A stretch of 64,000 nucleotides of DNA from Rotaria socialis (lineage: Eukaryota > Rotifera > Eurotatoria > Philodinida > Philodinidae), in NCBI GenBank assembly GCA_905331475.1, contig CAJNYU010000400.1, positions 35,595 to 99,594 of the forward strand. The letters run 5' to 3'. The notes beneath the pieces were generated by a model. It saw only the letters and a list, made by a program, of their open reading frames with translations. It did no database searches and was not told the origin of the DNA. Positions 62,857 through 64,000 of this stretch are shown here, piece by piece. Made by a program: the position numbers and the translations under genes. Within the stretch, counting starts at the first letter, position 1; the number at the start of each line of letters is the position of its first letter.

Positions 62857-64000
62857 ACTATTTTATTGCATCGTGTTAATTTTTTTTTTTATAATTATTT
62901 ATGGAATTTATTGCTAGTTTTTAAATACATCATGTTGTCTGAATTTGTGTCAAATAGATTGATTTTCAAGATTGATCAAAATTTCTCTAGGCTTTTCCCA
63001 TCGAATCAAAATTATGAAACTGAGGGTGGGTATGGGTGTTGGCTTCTATCTTGGTATATCTGTATCTACATACCCACACCATGCACAGTGTTCAGTTTCA
63101 CGTGATGGTAATCATAGATCGCTTCATGTTTATGTTCCGAAGTTATTCAACATCTGTCAACATATTCTGTCTTAAAAAGTACATTTATTACATGTCAACA
63201 ACAAGTGTTTGTCATTCTGCCCAAAGTAAGATTTGGGACAACGAAAAAGCAAACTATTGGAGCATAATACTCATTATGTTACACCATATAATTTATTTTC
63301 ATCGACACTATAATTTAATGTATGGTTAATAAAACAAAATGAGCAAGCGAACGTCAACATTTGAAGCTAAAATAACATGATAGTTGTTTTTAAAAATATT
63401 TGCTGATAATAGTACACTGAAAAACAAATGGTACCACATCGAGCCCAAAACTGTTTGTTGGACTAAAAACAAGGTGTTGCACATAATACGGAGGCTAAAA
63501 GCGTTTCGATTTTGCTTCAATTCTCTGAAACCTTCAAGGTGTGGTAGATAGAACTACGAAACACTTGAAATTCTTTTCGAGCTGTTCGTACGTGTTCGCG
63601 TATTTCACAGATACTCCACTCAGAATTGTTTCGTTTCTCCTGCTCACCATTCGATCGTAACTAATGCTAGAAAAAAAACAGCTCTATGGGCTGTTTTGAA
63701 TTCTGTTGTTCCTCTTGTACTGCGTGTATGAGAATAAGAATTTCAATTTTATTGGTAATTTATGCATATTAATTCACATGGAGAAAGGAAGAAACAGCGA
63801 AGAAGCGAACATTGTTCGTGATCAGCAACAAGTATTTGCTGGTGAATAGAGAAATTTAGTTTTTGTTCAGAAGCAATGAAGGATAAAAATGTAACTGGTT
63901 GAAAAGGCCCTTGTGTTTTTTCTTCAGCTAGTGCAGTAACGATAAGAGCAACTCGGTGTTGCGGGAAGTAAGAACACATAGTAGCCATTACAGTTTGTCA
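62857..64000. other. right edge, no certain gene
   Basis: AT-rich flank 3' of the kinase gene. A GGGTGGGTATGGGTG and CATACCCACACC pair near 63026-63085 is a small inverted repeat. Frames at 63036-63329 and 63326-63520 show no domain. Confidence 0.45.
63749..63988 (-). CDS. weak hypothetical, possible exon of an off-window gene
   Basis: A 79-residue frame with an ATG at 63988, starting MATMCSYFPQHRVALIVTAL. No domain recognised. It lies 12 bases from the window end, so it may belong to a gene continuing to the right. Codon use is compatible with coding but not decisive. Confidence 0.25.
   Translation of the reverse strand: MATMCSYFPQHRVALIVTALAEEKTQGPFQPVTFLSFIASEQKLNFSIHQQILVADHEQCSLLRCFFLSPCELICINYQ

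Noticed and set aside
1..64000. tRNA, rRNA and CRISPR features
   Set aside because: No tRNA-like T-arm consensus, rRNA segment or regular spaced repeat was found by eye. A tRNAscan or Infernal run would be decisive.

Overview
The window is AT-rich animal nuclear DNA. It carries intron-containing genes for a protocadherin, an NK-class homeobox protein, casein kinase 1 gamma, a synaptobrevin, MOK kinase, WDR31 and CCDC81. Most introns are short (about 50-100 bases) with GT..AG ends. The mix of short-intron animal genes, many small non-autonomous DNA transposons, a minisatellite containing TGTGGG, and one intronless gene of bacterial type suggests a rotifer, probably a bdelloid. That placement is an inference; no marker gene proves it. 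Three or more N bases mark assembly joins.

Layout. 0.2-2.2 kb: a broken rhodopsin-family GPCR piece (+) and a synaptobrevin gene in small exons (-). 2.3-11.6 kb: a mobile-element graveyard with no convincing host gene. It holds two hAT-type elements with 8-bp target duplications, a GGAATTCC-rich family in several pieces, an exact 263-bp inverted duplication next to an N, and a 2.3-kb inverted-repeat element with a 34-bp tandem array and a nested TTAA-flanked element. 12.4-17.8 kb: three (+) genes: WDR31, a leucine-rich-repeat protein, and an unrecognised protein with a HIT-like HWHAH motif. 18.1-18.3 kb: a third hAT MITE. 19.7-29.9 kb: three (-) loci: MOK kinase, a decayed phosphoserine aminotransferase pseudogene and a 1,085-residue protocadherin. 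30-36 kb: gene-poor DNA rich in simple repeats. 36.3-37.2 kb: an intronless metallo-beta-lactamase-fold hydrolase (-), a candidate for horizontal transfer. 37.3-42.2 kb: non-coding, with an old direct duplication. 42.2-43.8 kb: an NK7-like homeobox gene (-), with about 5 kb of non-coding DNA on each side. 48.8-49.3 kb: a small two-exon membrane protein (+). 51.9-55.1 kb: casein kinase 1 gamma in 15 exons (-). 57.2-60.8 kb: CCDC81 in 14 exons (+). 61.6-62.9 kb: an Mps1/TTK-like kinase domain protein (+).

How the genes relate. There is no operon or single pathway. Three genes (WDR31, MOK, CCDC81) belong to families linked to cilia or centrosomes. Protocadherin, synaptobrevin, the homeobox gene and CK1 gamma are standard animal adhesion, secretion, patterning and signalling genes. 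All exon structures were read by hand from splice signals and reading-frame phase. Most are phase-consistent from start to stop; the exceptions are stated in each entry.
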